Positions 8,547 to 18,471 are shown, numbered from the stretch's first letter. The stretch: DNA of 64,000 bases from Candidatus Barnesiella excrementigallinarum (GCA_019114445.1 DXFL01000020.1:1-64000); one strand, 5' to 3'. The notes: generated by a model from the letters alone, not told the origin. Numbers and translations are program-made.

Positions 8547-9626
8547 TTAGATAAAAGTGTCGTCGAAGGCCATTTTTGCGTCGGTGACAAATTGTTTGAT
8601 TTTTTGTTCTTCGCTTTTGGGGCAGATGAGCAGGACGTTGTCCGCTTCGGCTACGATATAATCGTGCAACCCTTCGGCCACTACCAATTTTTCGCCGCCT
8701 TTTACAGCTATTACACACCCTGTTGTATTATAGAGGAGTGCTTTGCAGCATTGGGTTACGTTTCCATCTTTGTTTTTGGGCGAATGATCGTACAGTGCGC
8801 TCCACGAACCCAAGTCGCTCCACCCGAAATCGGCACAAAGGACGAATACATTCGAGGCTTTTTCCATAATACCGAAGTCGATCGAAATATTGGGGCAAGC
8901 CGCAAAGTTATTTTCGATAAACGGTTTCTCTTCGGGGGTATTGAATACCCGTATATTCTCTTCGAAACGGTTGGAAATATCGGGTAAAAATCTTTGGAAA
9001 GCCTTGATAATCGTCTGGACATTCCAAATAAAGATTCCCGAATTCCAGAAAAATTCACCGCTTTCGACAAACATTTTGGCAAATTCGAGGTTGGGCTTTT
9101 CGGTAAATGTCTTCACCGTTTTGATATTCCCTTCGGCATCTTCGCCAATTTGTATGTACCCATATCCGGTTTCCGGGCGGTTGGGCTGTATTCCCAACGT
9201 GAGCAGAGCCGGATATTTTTCTACGAAATCGAGACCTTTGTTAATACAGTGGGCAAACTCTTCTTCTTTGAGGATCAAATGATCCGAAGGTGCCACTACG
9301 ATATTTGCTTTGGGATTGATAGCCTGTATATGATAGGCTGCCCATGCAATACACGGAGCCGTGTTTCTGCGGACCGGTTCCAACAAAATATTTTCTTCGG
9401 GGAGTTCGGGCAGTTGTTCTTTTACCAAATCGACATATATCTCGTTTGTAACAATAAATATATGATCCTTAGGAATTATCTTGACAAACCTGTCGTAGCT
9501 CATTTGAAGAAGCGAACGTCCTATTCCGAAAAAATCGAGAAATTGTTTCGGTCTGTTGTTCCGGCTGAATGGCCAAAAACGGCTTCCTATGCCGCCTCCC
9601 ATAATTACACAATATCTATTTTCCAT
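8547..9626 (-). CDS. manC: Mannose-1-phosphate guanylyltransferase
   Basis: Makes GDP-mannose from mannose-1-phosphate and GTP for surface polysaccharide, glycoprotein and GDP-fucose synthesis. The 359-residue product is the nucleotidyltransferase domain alone, without the C-terminal phosphomannose isomerase cupin of bifunctional forms. The pyrophosphorylase signature GGGIGSRFWPFSR is at residues 9-21 and the sugar-binding TFTEKP motif is present. The open frame extends to 9740 but the added residues are low-complexity; ATG 9626 puts MENRYCVIMGGG at the start as in the family. The symbol is by analogy. Confidence 0.92.
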   Translation of the reverse strand: MENRYCVIMGGGIGSRFWPFSRNNRPKQFLDFFGIGRSLLQMSYDRFVKIIPKDHIFIVTNEIYVDLVKEQLPELPEENILLEPVRRNTAPCIAWAAYHIQAINPKANIVVAPSDHLILKEEEFAHCINKGLDFVEKYPALLTLGIQPNRPETGYGYIQIGEDAEGNIKTVKTFTEKPNLEFAKMFVESGEFFWNSGIFIWNVQTIIKAFQRFLPDISNRFEENIRVFNTPEEKPFIENNFAACPNISIDFGIMEKASNVFVLCADFGWSDLGSWSALYDHSPKNKDGNVTQCCKALLYNTTGCVIAVKGGEKLVVAEGLHDYIVAEADNVLLICPKSEEQKIKQFVTDAKMAFDDTFI

Positions 9627-9726
9627 AGTAGTGCTAATTTTTTTTGTGTTAATTCTCCCGCTAATGTAGTTATTTTTTATTAGAAAGAACGGACAAAAAA
9701 CTTTTTTTGAAAAAAAGCAGAGATTA

Positions 9727-9758
9727 TTTGTCATATTCAAAATCTATGATTACCTTTG
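9727..9758 (+). promoter_or_regulatory. Promoter of tRNA-Leu
   Basis: TTTG at 9727-9730, a 20-base spacer and TAccTTTG at 9751-9758 fit the Bacteroidota consensus. The -7 box ends 13 bases before the mature tRNA 5' end. Confidence 0.7.
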
Positions 9759-9771
9759 CCCCGTCTTTCAC

Positions 9772-9855
9772 GCCCAGATGGCGGAATTGGTAGACGCGCT
9801 GGTCTCAAACACCAGTGGATTAACCTCCATGCCGGTTCGATCCCGGCTCTGGGTA
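9772..9855 (+). tRNA. tRNA-Leu (anticodon CAA)
   Basis: An 84-nt cloverleaf with a long variable arm, as expected for a class II tRNA. Acceptor arms are GCCCAGA (9772-9778) and TCTGGGT (9848-9854) with discriminator A at 9855. The anticodon stem CTGGT/ACCAG encloses loop CTCAAAC, giving anticodon CAA at 9806-9808 (decodes UUG). The T-arm GGTTCGATCCC is present. CCA is not encoded. Its own promoter and terminator flank it. Confidence 0.97.
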
Positions 9856-9856
9856 C

Positions 9857-9897
9857 AAAGCGGAGAAGTTGAAAAATTTCTCCGCTTTATTTTTTTT
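9857..9897 (+). terminator. Rho-independent terminator of tRNA-Leu
   Basis: The stem AAAGCGGAGAA (9857-9867) pairs perfectly with 9878-9888 around a 10-base loop, followed by ATTTTTTTT. Confidence 0.9.
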
Positions 9898-10028
9898 GTT
9901 CTGCCTTATAATAAGGCGTGTTTCTTATGGGTGCAATTTTTTGTCATTCTAAATTAACCGATTTTTTTTTGAGTTCTCATTATTTTTTTCAATATTGCAT
10001 CGCTCTTAAATATTTTAGGTAATACAAA

Positions 10029-10583
10029 ATGGACGACTTCGCTTTAACGATTCAGTTAAAACAGGGAAACCGGTTAGCTTTTACCATTCTTTATAACACA
10101 TATTCGGAACAAGCATATAGGCTCGCGTTTAAATATCTGTGTAATAAAGAATTGGCAGAAGACGCTGTGCAGAACCTTTTTATGAAAGTTTGGACGAAGC
10201 GAGCATCTCTCGACGAAAATCGGCCGCTGAACCATTTTTTATTTACCATTTTGAAAAACGATTTGTTGAATATCCTTAGGGACTCCAAGAATAATATTTT
10301 TGTTTTAGATGATTGTTTGGAACTGTTGGAGAGAATAGATGGAGACAATCAGGATAACGATGATATTGATAAAGAGCAATTGGAGTTGATTCGTCGTGCC
10401 GTAGATCAGTTGTCTCCGCAAAGGAAAAAGATTTTTTCATTGAAGGTTTCGGGGAAATATACCAACCAAGAAATTGCCGATAAATTGCACCTTTCGGTTA
10501 ATACGATCAAGTTTCAGTATAGCCAGTCTTTGAAGCAGATAAAAGAATTTATCCGCCAATGTGCGATCTCGCTGTTAATGTGA
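10029..10583 (+). CDS. ECF-type RNA polymerase sigma factor
   Basis: A 184-residue sigma-70 family protein of the Bacteroidota FecI-like ECF group. Region 2 spans about residues 10-80 (LAFTILYNTYSEQAYRLAFK, ELAEDAVQNLFMKVW) and region 4 about 125-175 (LSPQRKKIFSLKVSGKYTNQ, then LHLSVNTIKFQ as the helix-turn-helix). It stands 75 bases before its presumed anti-sigma FecR gene and heads the PUL, so it should direct RNA polymerase to the SusC/SusD operon when the outer-membrane receptor signals. No clear TAnnTTTG promoter was found upstream. Confidence 0.93.
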   Translation: MDDFALTIQLKQGNRLAFTILYNTYSEQAYRLAFKYLCNKELAEDAVQNLFMKVWTKRASLDENRPLNHFLFTILKNDLLNILRDSKNNIFVLDDCLELLERIDGDNQDNDDIDKEQLELIRRAVDQLSPQRKKIFSLKVSGKYTNQEIADKLHLSVNTIKFQYSQSLKQIKEFIRQCAISLLM

Positions 10584-10658
10584 GATTGAAAAAAAATCAT
10601 TTTTTTTATAATACTTTTTCTTTTTCATTGTGTATTATATGATGAAAGCCTATATATT

Positions 10659-11600
10659 ATGATTTTTAAAGGCCAACATCAAACAGATAAAGAGATATTA
10701 AATTATATCTCTAACCATATTGACAAGGATATAGAGCGATTGTTAAATGCCGAATCTTTGCCAATGGACGGGCGCGAGGTTCCAGAATTCGACAAATTTG
10801 GCGTGTACGAAAATTTAGCACAAAAAATGAATCGAAGCGGAAGGCCAAGTGTCGGTACCATTTGTAAATGGGCTTGTGCCATTGCGTTGGTGTTGTTGAA
10901 TATCGGGTATTTGGCTTATCAGCATGTCGATTTATCGGAGCCTGTATATAAAGAGGTTTGCGCTTTGAGAGGAGAGCGATTGGTAGTTCTTCTTGAAGAT
11001 GGAACTAGAGTTTGGTTGAATGCCGACTCGAAGTTGGTTTATCCGGAGCGGTTTACGAAAGATAAGCGAGAGGTGTCGTTGGTGGGTGAAGCTTATTTCG
11101 AAGTGAAAAAAGATGCCTCGAAACCATTTATGGTACAAGCCGATGAGATGAATATCCGGGTGACAGGAACACGGTTTAATGTATCGGTTTATCCTACCGA
11201 TTCTACCGTTACCACCACATTGGACGAAGGTGGCATTGTGATTAGTTATCCGTATGCCGAGAAGATGGGATCGTATCACATGATACCCGGTCAGACGGCC
11301 ATTTATGAGAAAGGGAGCAATATTTGTAAGGTAATGACCAATGCGTATTACAAAGAGGCTTCGGATTGGAAAGATAATAAGTTAATATTTAGAAACGCTC
11401 CTTTGGGAGAGGTCTTGACTACGTTGTCGCGTCAGTTTGATGTTTCCTTTGATGTGCGTAGTAAAGAGATAAACAAGTTTACCTATAATTTTACCTGCAA
11501 GTTGAACAATTTGTCGGGTATTTTCGAAATGATGTCTGCTATCACCCCCATAAAGTTTAATGAAATATCGGAGAATGTATATGCTGTAAAAGAGAAATAA
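10659..11600 (+). CDS. FecR-type anti-sigma factor
   Basis: An inner-membrane anti-sigma regulator of 313 residues. A cytoplasmic N-terminal part of about 65 residues is followed by one transmembrane helix (ICKWACAIALVLLNIGYLAY, about 68-87). The periplasmic FecR domain (about 95-195) carries the typical GERLVVLLEDGTRVWLNADS and VTGTRFNVSVYP segments. The C-terminal DUF4974-like domain (about 235-310) begins IFRNAPLGEVLTTLSRQF. It should hold the upstream sigma factor until contacted by the STN domain of SusC, which starts 35 bases downstream. Confidence 0.93.
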   Translation: MIFKGQHQTDKEILNYISNHIDKDIERLLNAESLPMDGREVPEFDKFGVYENLAQKMNRSGRPSVGTICKWACAIALVLLNIGYLAYQHVDLSEPVYKEVCALRGERLVVLLEDGTRVWLNADSKLVYPERFTKDKREVSLVGEAYFEVKKDASKPFMVQADEMNIRVTGTRFNVSVYPTDSTVTTTLDEGGIVISYPYAEKMGSYHMIPGQTAIYEKGSNICKVMTNAYYKEASDWKDNKLIFRNAPLGEVLTTLSRQFDVSFDVRSKEINKFTYNFTCKLNNLSGIFEMMSAITPIKFNEISENVYAVKEK

Positions 11601-11635
11601 CACGAGTCTAATAACATAATAAACACTCAACATTT

Positions 11636-14600
11636 ATGCTGGAAAAATACATTTTTCCATACATCCGTAAATGGTGTATGGTGGGAGGGCTTTGTCTTGC
11701 TTTTCCGTGGGTTGCTTTTGCTCAGCAACAGAAAATTTCGTTGAATATTCAGAATGTTACATTGAAACAGGCAATGGAGCAAATAAAGGAACAAGCGTCT
11801 GTAAATGTGGCATATAGTAAAGAATTCGTAGACCCTAACAAGCCTGTATCCTTGAAGGTAGATGATGTGACTTTGCAGACTGCACTCACTCAACTTTTTG
11901 AGGGTACCAATATTGGGTTCCGGTTTTTGGATAACAGTGTCCTTTTGTATAATCGCGAGAAACAAGAGGGTTCTGAAAAAGCCATTCGGGGTCAACAGAA
12001 TATTACGGTTAGCGGTACGGTTGTAGACCGTGTCAGCGGAGAACCCATTATAGGAGCTTCGGTCGTTGTCGAAGGTTCGGCGAAAGGAACAAGTACCAAT
12101 TTAGATGGACAATTCTCTTTGTCTGTTCCGGTGGGGAGTACGCTGAAATTTTCTTATGTAGGATATAAGGAGTTGACGAAAGAGGTCTTTCAGTCGGGCA
12201 ATTTGGATATTGCATTGACCGAGAGTGCAACGGCTCAACTTGACGATGTTGTGGTTGTAGGTTATGGCATACAAAAGAAAATCAATGTGACGGGAGCCGT
12301 GTCGATGTTGAAAGGCGACGAAATCGATAGTCGCCCAGTCACCAGTGTGGCTGCCGCATTGCAAGGTGAGTTGCCCGGTGTTTCGGTAACTCGTGCGACG
12401 GGACAACCCGGTGCCGCTACTTCTATCGTGATTCGTGGTGTGAGTACCATCAACAGTGAAACTTCGCCTTTGGTGCTTATCGATGGTGTAGCCGGTGGCG
12501 ATATTGATTTGTTAAACCCCGGCGATATAGAGAGTATTTCGGTTTTGAAAGATGCTGCTTCGGCTTCTATTTATGGAGCTCGTGCTGCCAATGGTGTAAT
12601 TTTGGTAACAACGAAAAGCGGAGCGAACGAAAAAGCCAAACTCACTTATTCGGGTTATGCCGGTTGGCAAAGTCCTACACGGTTGCCTAAATTGGTCAAT
12701 GGTCGGGATTATATGACATTGTCTAATGAAGCGATGGTTGCGGCCGGTTTTTCTGCACCGTACGATCAATCGGCTTTCGAAAAATATGATTCGGGTATGT
12801 ATCCGAATGATTATTCGAATACAGACTGGATTGACGAAATCTACAAGAAAAGTGCATTCCAAACTAATCATAATTTGAGTATCCGCGGAGGGACGGCCAA
12901 GAGTGGTTATTTCATCTCTTATGGGTATTTGGATCAAGAAGGTCTTGTAGTGGGCGATGCGTTCAACTCTCATCGTCACAATGCTCGAATGTCGGTCAAT
13001 ACCGAGGTTTTCGATCGTATTAAAATTACGAGTAATGTAAGTTATGTCGATTTTTTCAGAAGCGAGGCGGGGTATAGCGGTACTTCGGGAGTATTCCGTT
13101 TGGCACAACGTATTTCTCCGTTATTGCCCGTGAAATGGCAACAACAGAACGAAGACGGGACATGGAGCGATACCGACTGGTACTCGTTCGGTATGGTAAG
13201 AAACCCGGTAGATGTAGCCTACAATTCGGGTACGGAAGAACGTAAAACCCGTACATTCAACGGTATTGTGGGAGCCGATATCCGCATTATCGACCAATTG
13301 CACTTGACCGGGCAGTATGCTGTTAACTATTATACGAGAGAGACCAATGAGTTCAATCCGGCGATGTACCAATTCTATCAAGACGGTACACCCAGTAGCG
13401 AGAACGAGAATCTGAGAAATACCGTATCGCAAAGCCAATATAATTACCTTACCCAAACGGCTCAAACGACTTTGAAGTATAACCAAACGTTTGCCCAAAA
13501 ACACGAAGTTTCGGCATTGTTGGGTTTCTCGCAAGAGTGGGAGGATAGAAGTACGTTGTCGGCCAGTCGTAAAAATATATTGCTCGACGGTATTTATGTA
13601 ATCGACGCAGGAACCGAGGATATTACCAACGGCGGAACGAAACAGTCGTGGGCGTTGCGTTCTTATTTCGGACGTGTGAACTATGCCTATGATAACAAGT
13701 ATTTGTTCGAAGCCAATTTGCGTATCGATGGAACTTCGCGGTTTGCTAAAGAGAACCGTTGGGGATATTTCCCTTCGTTCTCGGTGGGTTGGAACTTTGC
13801 CCGGGAGAGCTTCTTTGAGTGGGCACAACCGGCTCTTTCCAGCGGAAAGATTCGTGGTTCGTGGGGTGAATTGGGTAACCAAAACATCAGCAGCAATTAC
13901 TATCCTTATCTGACACCTATCGAGCGGGTAGACAAGTCGTATCCTATCGGTGGAATAAACAATGTAGGTTTTCAACAGACTAAACTGGGGAATAAGGACA
14001 TTAAGTGGGAAACGATTCGAATGTTGAATATCGGTATCGACCTCTCATTCTTTGACAACCGTTTGTCGACCACATTCGACTGGTATAAGAAAAATAACAT
14101 CGATGCGTTGGTGCAACCCATATATCCCACGCTGGTAGGTATTTCGGGTTCGGCTAATTTGCCATTCGAGAATATGGGAGAGATTGAGAATAAAGGTTGG
14201 GAATGGTGGATCCAATGGAGAGACCGGATAGACCAAGTGAAATATAGCATTGCCTTTAACCTGTCCGATTCCAGAAACAAGATTATCGACTTAGGTGCGA
14301 GTGAACCTTCGCTGGGGAACTATATTCGTCGTGAGGGAGATCCTATCGATGCTTATTATGGTTACCTGACCGATGGTTTAGCCCAAATCGACGACTTTGG
14401 CGGAGTAGATGAAAACGGGCACTATATCGACCCGAAATTTGCCATACCTAAGGCCGCAGAGGCTGTTACCCAACCCGGTGATATTAAATATCGCGATATA
14501 AGTGGTCCCGATGGTGTACCCGATGGCGTAATTGACGATAATGATAAAGTGGTATTTGGCGATAAAGATCCGCACTATTCGTTTGCCTTGAAAGGGTCGT

Positions 14601-15043
14601 TAGAGTGGAAAGGCTTCGATTTCAGTTTCTATTTGCAAGGAATTGGAGATGTAAAGGGTTATCTCTCGGACGAAGCTCGTCACTGCTTCATCAATGACTA
14701 TTCAGTGCCCAAAGTAGAGCACCTCGATCGTTGGACTCCCACAAATCCCAATGCAACATATCCTCGTATGTATCAAGCACAAACACATAACTTGTTGTTC
14801 TGTGATTATTGGTTGGAAGATGCGTCGTACTTGCGGTTGAAGAATATTCAGTTGGGGTATAGTTTGCCTAAGAAATGGTTGTCGCCGTGTAAGCTCGATC
14901 ATGTGAGAGTTTATGTTTCGGCAGATAATCTGTTCACACTTTCCGATTATTTCGGAGCGTATGACCCTGAGTTGAGAACAAGTTCGGGAGATGCTTATCC
15001 CCAAGTTAAAACATTTATAGTTGGATTAACGGCAACATTCTAA
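11636..15043 (+). CDS. SusC/RagA-family TonB-dependent outer-membrane transporter with STN domain
   Basis: A 1135-residue outer-membrane importer. Signal peptide to about residue 29 (cleavage after AFA). Then come an STN signalling domain (about 33-105), a carboxypeptidase-regulatory-like beta-sandwich (about 122-195, TVSGTVVDRVSGEPIIGA), a TonB box around LDDVVVVGYG, the plug domain (VIRGVSTINSE, AASASIYGARAANGVILVTT) and the 22-strand barrel to the C-terminus. The STN domain is the part that touches FecR in trans-envelope signalling and is present only in signalling members. It forms the import pair with SusD, 14 bases downstream. The glycan bound cannot be read from the sequence. Confidence 0.95.
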   Translation: MLEKYIFPYIRKWCMVGGLCLAFPWVAFAQQQKISLNIQNVTLKQAMEQIKEQASVNVAYSKEFVDPNKPVSLKVDDVTLQTALTQLFEGTNIGFRFLDNSVLLYNREKQEGSEKAIRGQQNITVSGTVVDRVSGEPIIGASVVVEGSAKGTSTNLDGQFSLSVPVGSTLKFSYVGYKELTKEVFQSGNLDIALTESATAQLDDVVVVGYGIQKKINVTGAVSMLKGDEIDSRPVTSVAAALQGELPGVSVTRATGQPGAATSIVIRGVSTINSETSPLVLIDGVAGGDIDLLNPGDIESISVLKDAASASIYGARAANGVILVTTKSGANEKAKLTYSGYAGWQSPTRLPKLVNGRDYMTLSNEAMVAAGFSAPYDQSAFEKYDSGMYPNDYSNTDWIDEIYKKSAFQTNHNLSIRGGTAKSGYFISYGYLDQEGLVVGDAFNSHRHNARMSVNTEVFDRIKITSNVSYVDFFRSEAGYSGTSGVFRLAQRISPLLPVKWQQQNEDGTWSDTDWYSFGMVRNPVDVAYNSGTEERKTRTFNGIVGADIRIIDQLHLTGQYAVNYYTRETNEFNPAMYQFYQDGTPSSENENLRNTVSQSQYNYLTQTAQTTLKYNQTFAQKHEVSALLGFSQEWEDRSTLSASRKNILLDGIYVIDAGTEDITNGGTKQSWALRSYFGRVNYAYDNKYLFEANLRIDGTSRFAKENRWGYFPSFSVGWNFARESFFEWAQPALSSGKIRGSWGELGNQNISSNYYPYLTPIERVDKSYPIGGINNVGFQQTKLGNKDIKWETIRMLNIGIDLSFFDNRLSTTFDWYKKNNIDALVQPIYPTLVGISGSANLPFENMGEIENKGWEWWIQWRDRIDQVKYSIAFNLSDSRNKIIDLGASEPSLGNYIRREGDPIDAYYGYLTDGLAQIDDFGGVDENGHYIDPKFAIPKAAEAVTQPGDIKYRDISGPDGVPDGVIDDNDKVVFGDKDPHYSFALKGSLEWKGFDFSFYLQGIGDVKGYLSDEARHCFINDYSVPKVEHLDRWTPTNPNATYPRMYQAQTHNLLFCDYWLEDASYLRLKNIQLGYSLPKKWLSPCKLDHVRVYVSADNLFTLSDYFGAYDPELRTSSGDAYPQVKTFIVGLTATF

Positions 15044-15057
15044 ATATTCGATATATC

Positions 15058-16791
15058 ATGAAAAGAGTATATAAATATATATTGGCGGTAGTCGTACTAT
15101 TAACGACCTCTTGCGAAGATTTTTTGGATCGTTATCCTCAGGATTCGATTACCAATGAAACGTATTGGAAAACCGAGGAGCAATTGCGTGCAGCATTATA
15201 TCCTTGTTACGAAGCTTTCTATAAAGATTTCCTTATCAATTGGAGCGAATGTTGCGCCGAAACTTGTATGTGGGGAAATATTACCAGTGGTTTGAGCAAG
15301 GTTTCGGGTGGTAAACACACCTATACCGATGGATTCCCCTTTACCACTTATTGGCAACAGTCGTATGAGTATATTTTCACCTGTAATAACTTCTTGGATA
15401 ACTACGACCGGGCCGAAATAGACCAAGATGTCAAAGATGTATATGCTGCCGAAGTGAAGGTGATCAGAGCCTATATGTACTTCTTGCTGACTACCTTCTG
15501 GGGCGATGTGCCTTGGGTAGACCATGTAATTACGGCCGAGGAGGCTTATTGTGCCCGTACTCCGAGAAATATCGTGATAGACAATTTGATGACCGATTTG
15601 GAGTGGGCGGCCTCGAAACTTCCCCGGGAACGTCAACTGGGTGAGAATGTGGGTCGTATTGACCGTTGGGGGGCATTGGCCATGCAAGCGAGAATTGCTT
15701 TGCAAAACGGTCGTAACGAGTTGGCCGCAGACTTGGCTAAGGAGATTATAGACAATAGCCCGTACGGGTTGTACGATTATGCTAAGATTTGTCAGCCCGA
15801 GGGTGATACCGAAATCAATGGCGACAACAACGAGTCGATGATTTATAGCGTTTATGTTTCGGATATTCGTATGCATAATGTCCCCAATGAAACTTGTTGC
15901 CCGGTAGACTATATTCGTATCAACCCCACAAAATCGTTGATCGATGCTTATTTGTGTACCGATGGTAAGCCGGCGAAAGCGGGATTGGAATACTATAAGG
16001 AAAAAGGAGCAAATATTGTTACTTCCGATTTGTATACGTTCCCCGAGGAACATTATGCCGACTATTTCCAAAACAGGGATCCTCGTATGTACATGACATT
16101 GTATTGCCCGGGTGACGAATGGCCCGGTGGTGACGATGGTGATGCTGAAACCAAGAAACCGAACAAAACATTCAATTTGCCTCGATTCCCGTCTTTGCAA
16201 TCGGGGAATAATGGCGCCAATGCCCGTACAGGCTTCTATTTTAAGAAATACAACGACATGAGTATTGCCGGGAATTACAATTTGGGGCACAATAACCTCA
16301 ATGTAATTCGGTTTGCCGAGGTATTGCTCATTTATGCCGAAGCTTTGTACCAGATAAACGGGACATTGACTCAGGATCAAATCGATATGACCATTAATCG
16401 ATTGAGAGACCGGGTAGGTATGCACCGTATGAATTTGGACGAGTTGGCCGCTTGGAACCTCGACCTTTGGACCGAGATTAAACGCGAACGCCGTATCGAA
16501 TTGACTCTCGAAGGTATGAGATATGCCGATGTAATGCGTTGGCGTGAAGGTGAACTCCGTTTCGGCCGGGCTATTACAGGACCGAGCGAACAAGTTTGTC
16601 TCAACGATTTGGGAGCCAATCCCTATCCCGATACCGGTGTTGATGAGTTTGGCGATATTATTTATGAGAAATCTACGGCTGAGGGCGGCCCTCGCTATTT
16701 CGATCCGAATGTTCACTATCTGTGGCCGGTACCTTATGCAGAACGAGTAAAAAATCCTTTATTGGGTCAAAATCCCGGATGGCCGGAATAA
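15058..16791 (+). CDS. SusD/RagB-family glycan-binding lipoprotein
   Basis: Surface lipoprotein of 577 residues that acts as a hinged lid over the SusC barrel and captures oligosaccharides. The signal peptide ends in a lipobox with Cys19 (LLTTSC), followed by the family opening EDFLDRYPQDSITNETYWK. TPR-like helices include the conserved stretch KVIRAYMYFLLTTFWGDVPW, and the C-terminal RagB-type segment has IKRERRIELTLEGMRYADVM. It ends LLGQNPGWPE, typical of the family. Next gene starts 30 bases on. Confidence 0.95.
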   Translation: MKRVYKYILAVVVLLTTSCEDFLDRYPQDSITNETYWKTEEQLRAALYPCYEAFYKDFLINWSECCAETCMWGNITSGLSKVSGGKHTYTDGFPFTTYWQQSYEYIFTCNNFLDNYDRAEIDQDVKDVYAAEVKVIRAYMYFLLTTFWGDVPWVDHVITAEEAYCARTPRNIVIDNLMTDLEWAASKLPRERQLGENVGRIDRWGALAMQARIALQNGRNELAADLAKEIIDNSPYGLYDYAKICQPEGDTEINGDNNESMIYSVYVSDIRMHNVPNETCCPVDYIRINPTKSLIDAYLCTDGKPAKAGLEYYKEKGANIVTSDLYTFPEEHYADYFQNRDPRMYMTLYCPGDEWPGGDDGDAETKKPNKTFNLPRFPSLQSGNNGANARTGFYFKKYNDMSIAGNYNLGHNNLNVIRFAEVLLIYAEALYQINGTLTQDQIDMTINRLRDRVGMHRMNLDELAAWNLDLWTEIKRERRIELTLEGMRYADVMRWREGELRFGRAITGPSEQVCLNDLGANPYPDTGVDEFGDIIYEKSTAEGGPRYFDPNVHYLWPVPYAERVKNPLLGQNPGWPE

Positions 16792-16821
16792 CGAAAAAAT
16801 AAGAATAAAAGAGATAGGATC

Positions 16822-17679
16822 ATGTGTCGTAAATGGTTAATATTTATTTATTTACTTCTGTTATTATCGGGATGTTCCAAAGAGAGCAGCGGCGAGCCCG
16901 CTGCTCCCGGTGGAACTGGCGGCCCTGTGGTATCAAACGATCGCATAACGGTAATGTCGTATAATACCAGACATTGTGCTCCGTATTATGGCGTGAGCGG
17001 AGAGGAGACCACTCCCAGTGTGGACGGCATTGCCAATGTCATAAAATCGAAAATGCCCGATGTGGTGTTTTTGCAGGAAATAGACAGTTGTACGACTCGG
17101 AGTTTAGGAGTGGATCAAGCTAAGGAGATAGCCAGATTGGCCAAATATCCCTATTATCACTTTTTCAAAATCATGGATTATCGAAGTGGTAAATACGGGT
17201 TGGCTATGCTTTCCAAGAAACCGTTTAAGGAGACAAAGACTTATCCTTTTCCCAATCAAATTGAAGGACAGCAGATGACTAATGCCAATTCGGTGGGAAC
17301 AGCTATTATCAATTTTGATGGGGTAGATATCTCATTTGTGACGGTTCATCTTTCTACGACACAAAGTGAACGGAATTTACAATTGGCTTATGCCCTCGAA
17401 AATATCTTGAAACCGATTAAACGGCCTGTCGTTCTTGGTGGAGATTTCAATGCAACACCGTCCAATGCCACGATTTCTATTCTCGATGAGGCCGGATATA
17501 CTCGCACGAATACCGACCCTACGAAATTTACCATTCCGTCGAACAGTCCGAATCGCGAACTGGATTATATAGCATATTATCCCGAGGATCAATTCCGTGT
17601 TGTTTCCCACACGGTGATTACCGGAGTAAATGCTTCGGATCATTTGCCTATTATTGCTGTTTTGGAAATAGAAGAATAA
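16822..17679 (+). CDS. EEP-fold (endonuclease/exonuclease/phosphatase) lipoprotein, copy 1
   Basis: A Mg2+-dependent phosphoesterase of the DNase I/sphingomyelinase/inositol-phosphatase superfamily, 285 residues. The signal peptide ends in lipobox LLSGC with Cys18, then a Gly/Pro-rich linker, so it should be membrane anchored and possibly surface exposed. The catalytic set is complete: Asn48 (SYNTRH), Glu86 (LQEID), His176 (TVHLS), Asp208 and Asn210 (GGDFNATPS), Asp248 (ELDYI), Asp273-His274 (SDHLP). The substrate could be any phosphodiester or phosphomonoester; its place in a PUL favours a phosphorylated glycan over nucleic acid. First of three such genes here. Confidence 0.88.
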   Translation: MCRKWLIFIYLLLLLSGCSKESSGEPAAPGGTGGPVVSNDRITVMSYNTRHCAPYYGVSGEETTPSVDGIANVIKSKMPDVVFLQEIDSCTTRSLGVDQAKEIARLAKYPYYHFFKIMDYRSGKYGLAMLSKKPFKETKTYPFPNQIEGQQMTNANSVGTAIINFDGVDISFVTVHLSTTQSERNLQLAYALENILKPIKRPVVLGGDFNATPSNATISILDEAGYTRTNTDPTKFTIPSNSPNRELDYIAYYPEDQFRVVSHTVITGVNASDHLPIIAVLEIEE

Positions 17680-17691
17680 TAAAAAATTATC

Positions 17692-18471
17692 ATGAACACA
17701 TTTCGTAAACTGTTAACTCTGATTTTGATTGCAATCTCTTGCGGGGTTGTCTCGGCACAACAAGACACCTTGCGCGTGAGAGTAATGACTTATAACTTGC
17801 GTTTTGGCGAACTTTCGTCATTGGAAGATTTGGCGTATCACATTAAATCGTTCAAACCCGATTTTGTGGCGTTGGAGGAGGTCGATGTACATACCGACCG
17901 TAAGCGCGCTCCCCATCAAAAAGGGAAAGACTTTATCGGCGAATTGGCCTATCATACGGGTATGTTCGGTTTATACGGAAAGACAATCGAGTATGGGGGT
18001 GGATATTATGGTATAGGTATGCTTTCGAAATATCCCTATATCTCGGTCGAGAAAACATTATTGCCCAACTCCGATAAGAAAGAACAGCGGGCGTTGTTGC
18101 AAGCCTTGTTCGAGGTTGGTGGCGATACGCTTATTTTTGCCACGACCCATTTGGAGGTGAGTAGCGAAAGCCTGCGGAATTTGCAAGCACAGTTTATTTG
18201 CGACCGATTCGAAAATGCTCCTTATCCGGTAATTATCGGGGGGGATTTCAATGCGCGCCATTATTCGAACGCGATTGTAAACATCATGTCGAAAAGTTGG
18301 TTCCCGGCTACAAACGACGAGTTTACCTTCCCGGCTTGGAAACCTATCATAAAAATCGATTACCTCTTTGCCCGGCCTATGGAGGGGTGGAGGCTTATTA
18401 AGACGCAAACGGTTCATTCTCAATTGTCGGACCATTTGCCCATTGTCACCGATTTGGAGTATGTAAAATAA
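17692..18471 (+). CDS. EEP-fold phosphoesterase, secreted, copy 2
   Basis: A 259-residue relative of the preceding gene, 12 bases after it. It has a signal peptidase I-type leader (cleavage after VSA, about residue 22) instead of a lipobox, so it is probably periplasmic. The metal and catalytic residues are intact: Asn35 (TYNLRF), Glu63 (LEEVD), His153 (TTHLE), Asp185 and Asn187 (GGDFNARH), Asp223 (KIDYLF), Asp247-His248 (SDHLP). The loop after Glu63 is rich in His/Arg/Lys (VHTDRKRAPHQ), unlike copies 1 and 3. Specific substrate unknown. Confidence 0.87.
   Translation: MNTFRKLLTLILIAISCGVVSAQQDTLRVRVMTYNLRFGELSSLEDLAYHIKSFKPDFVALEEVDVHTDRKRAPHQKGKDFIGELAYHTGMFGLYGKTIEYGGGYYGIGMLSKYPYISVEKTLLPNSDKKEQRALLQALFEVGGDTLIFATTHLEVSSESLRNLQAQFICDRFENAPYPVIIGGDFNARHYSNAIVNIMSKSWFPATNDEFTFPAWKPIIKIDYLFARPMEGWRLIKTQTVHSQLSDHLPIVTDLEYVK

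Noticed and set aside
9627..9740. N-terminal extension of the GDP-mannose pyrophosphorylase
   Set aside because: Low-complexity Phe/Lys/Asn-rich residues precede the conserved start; the region is AT-rich intergenic DNA.
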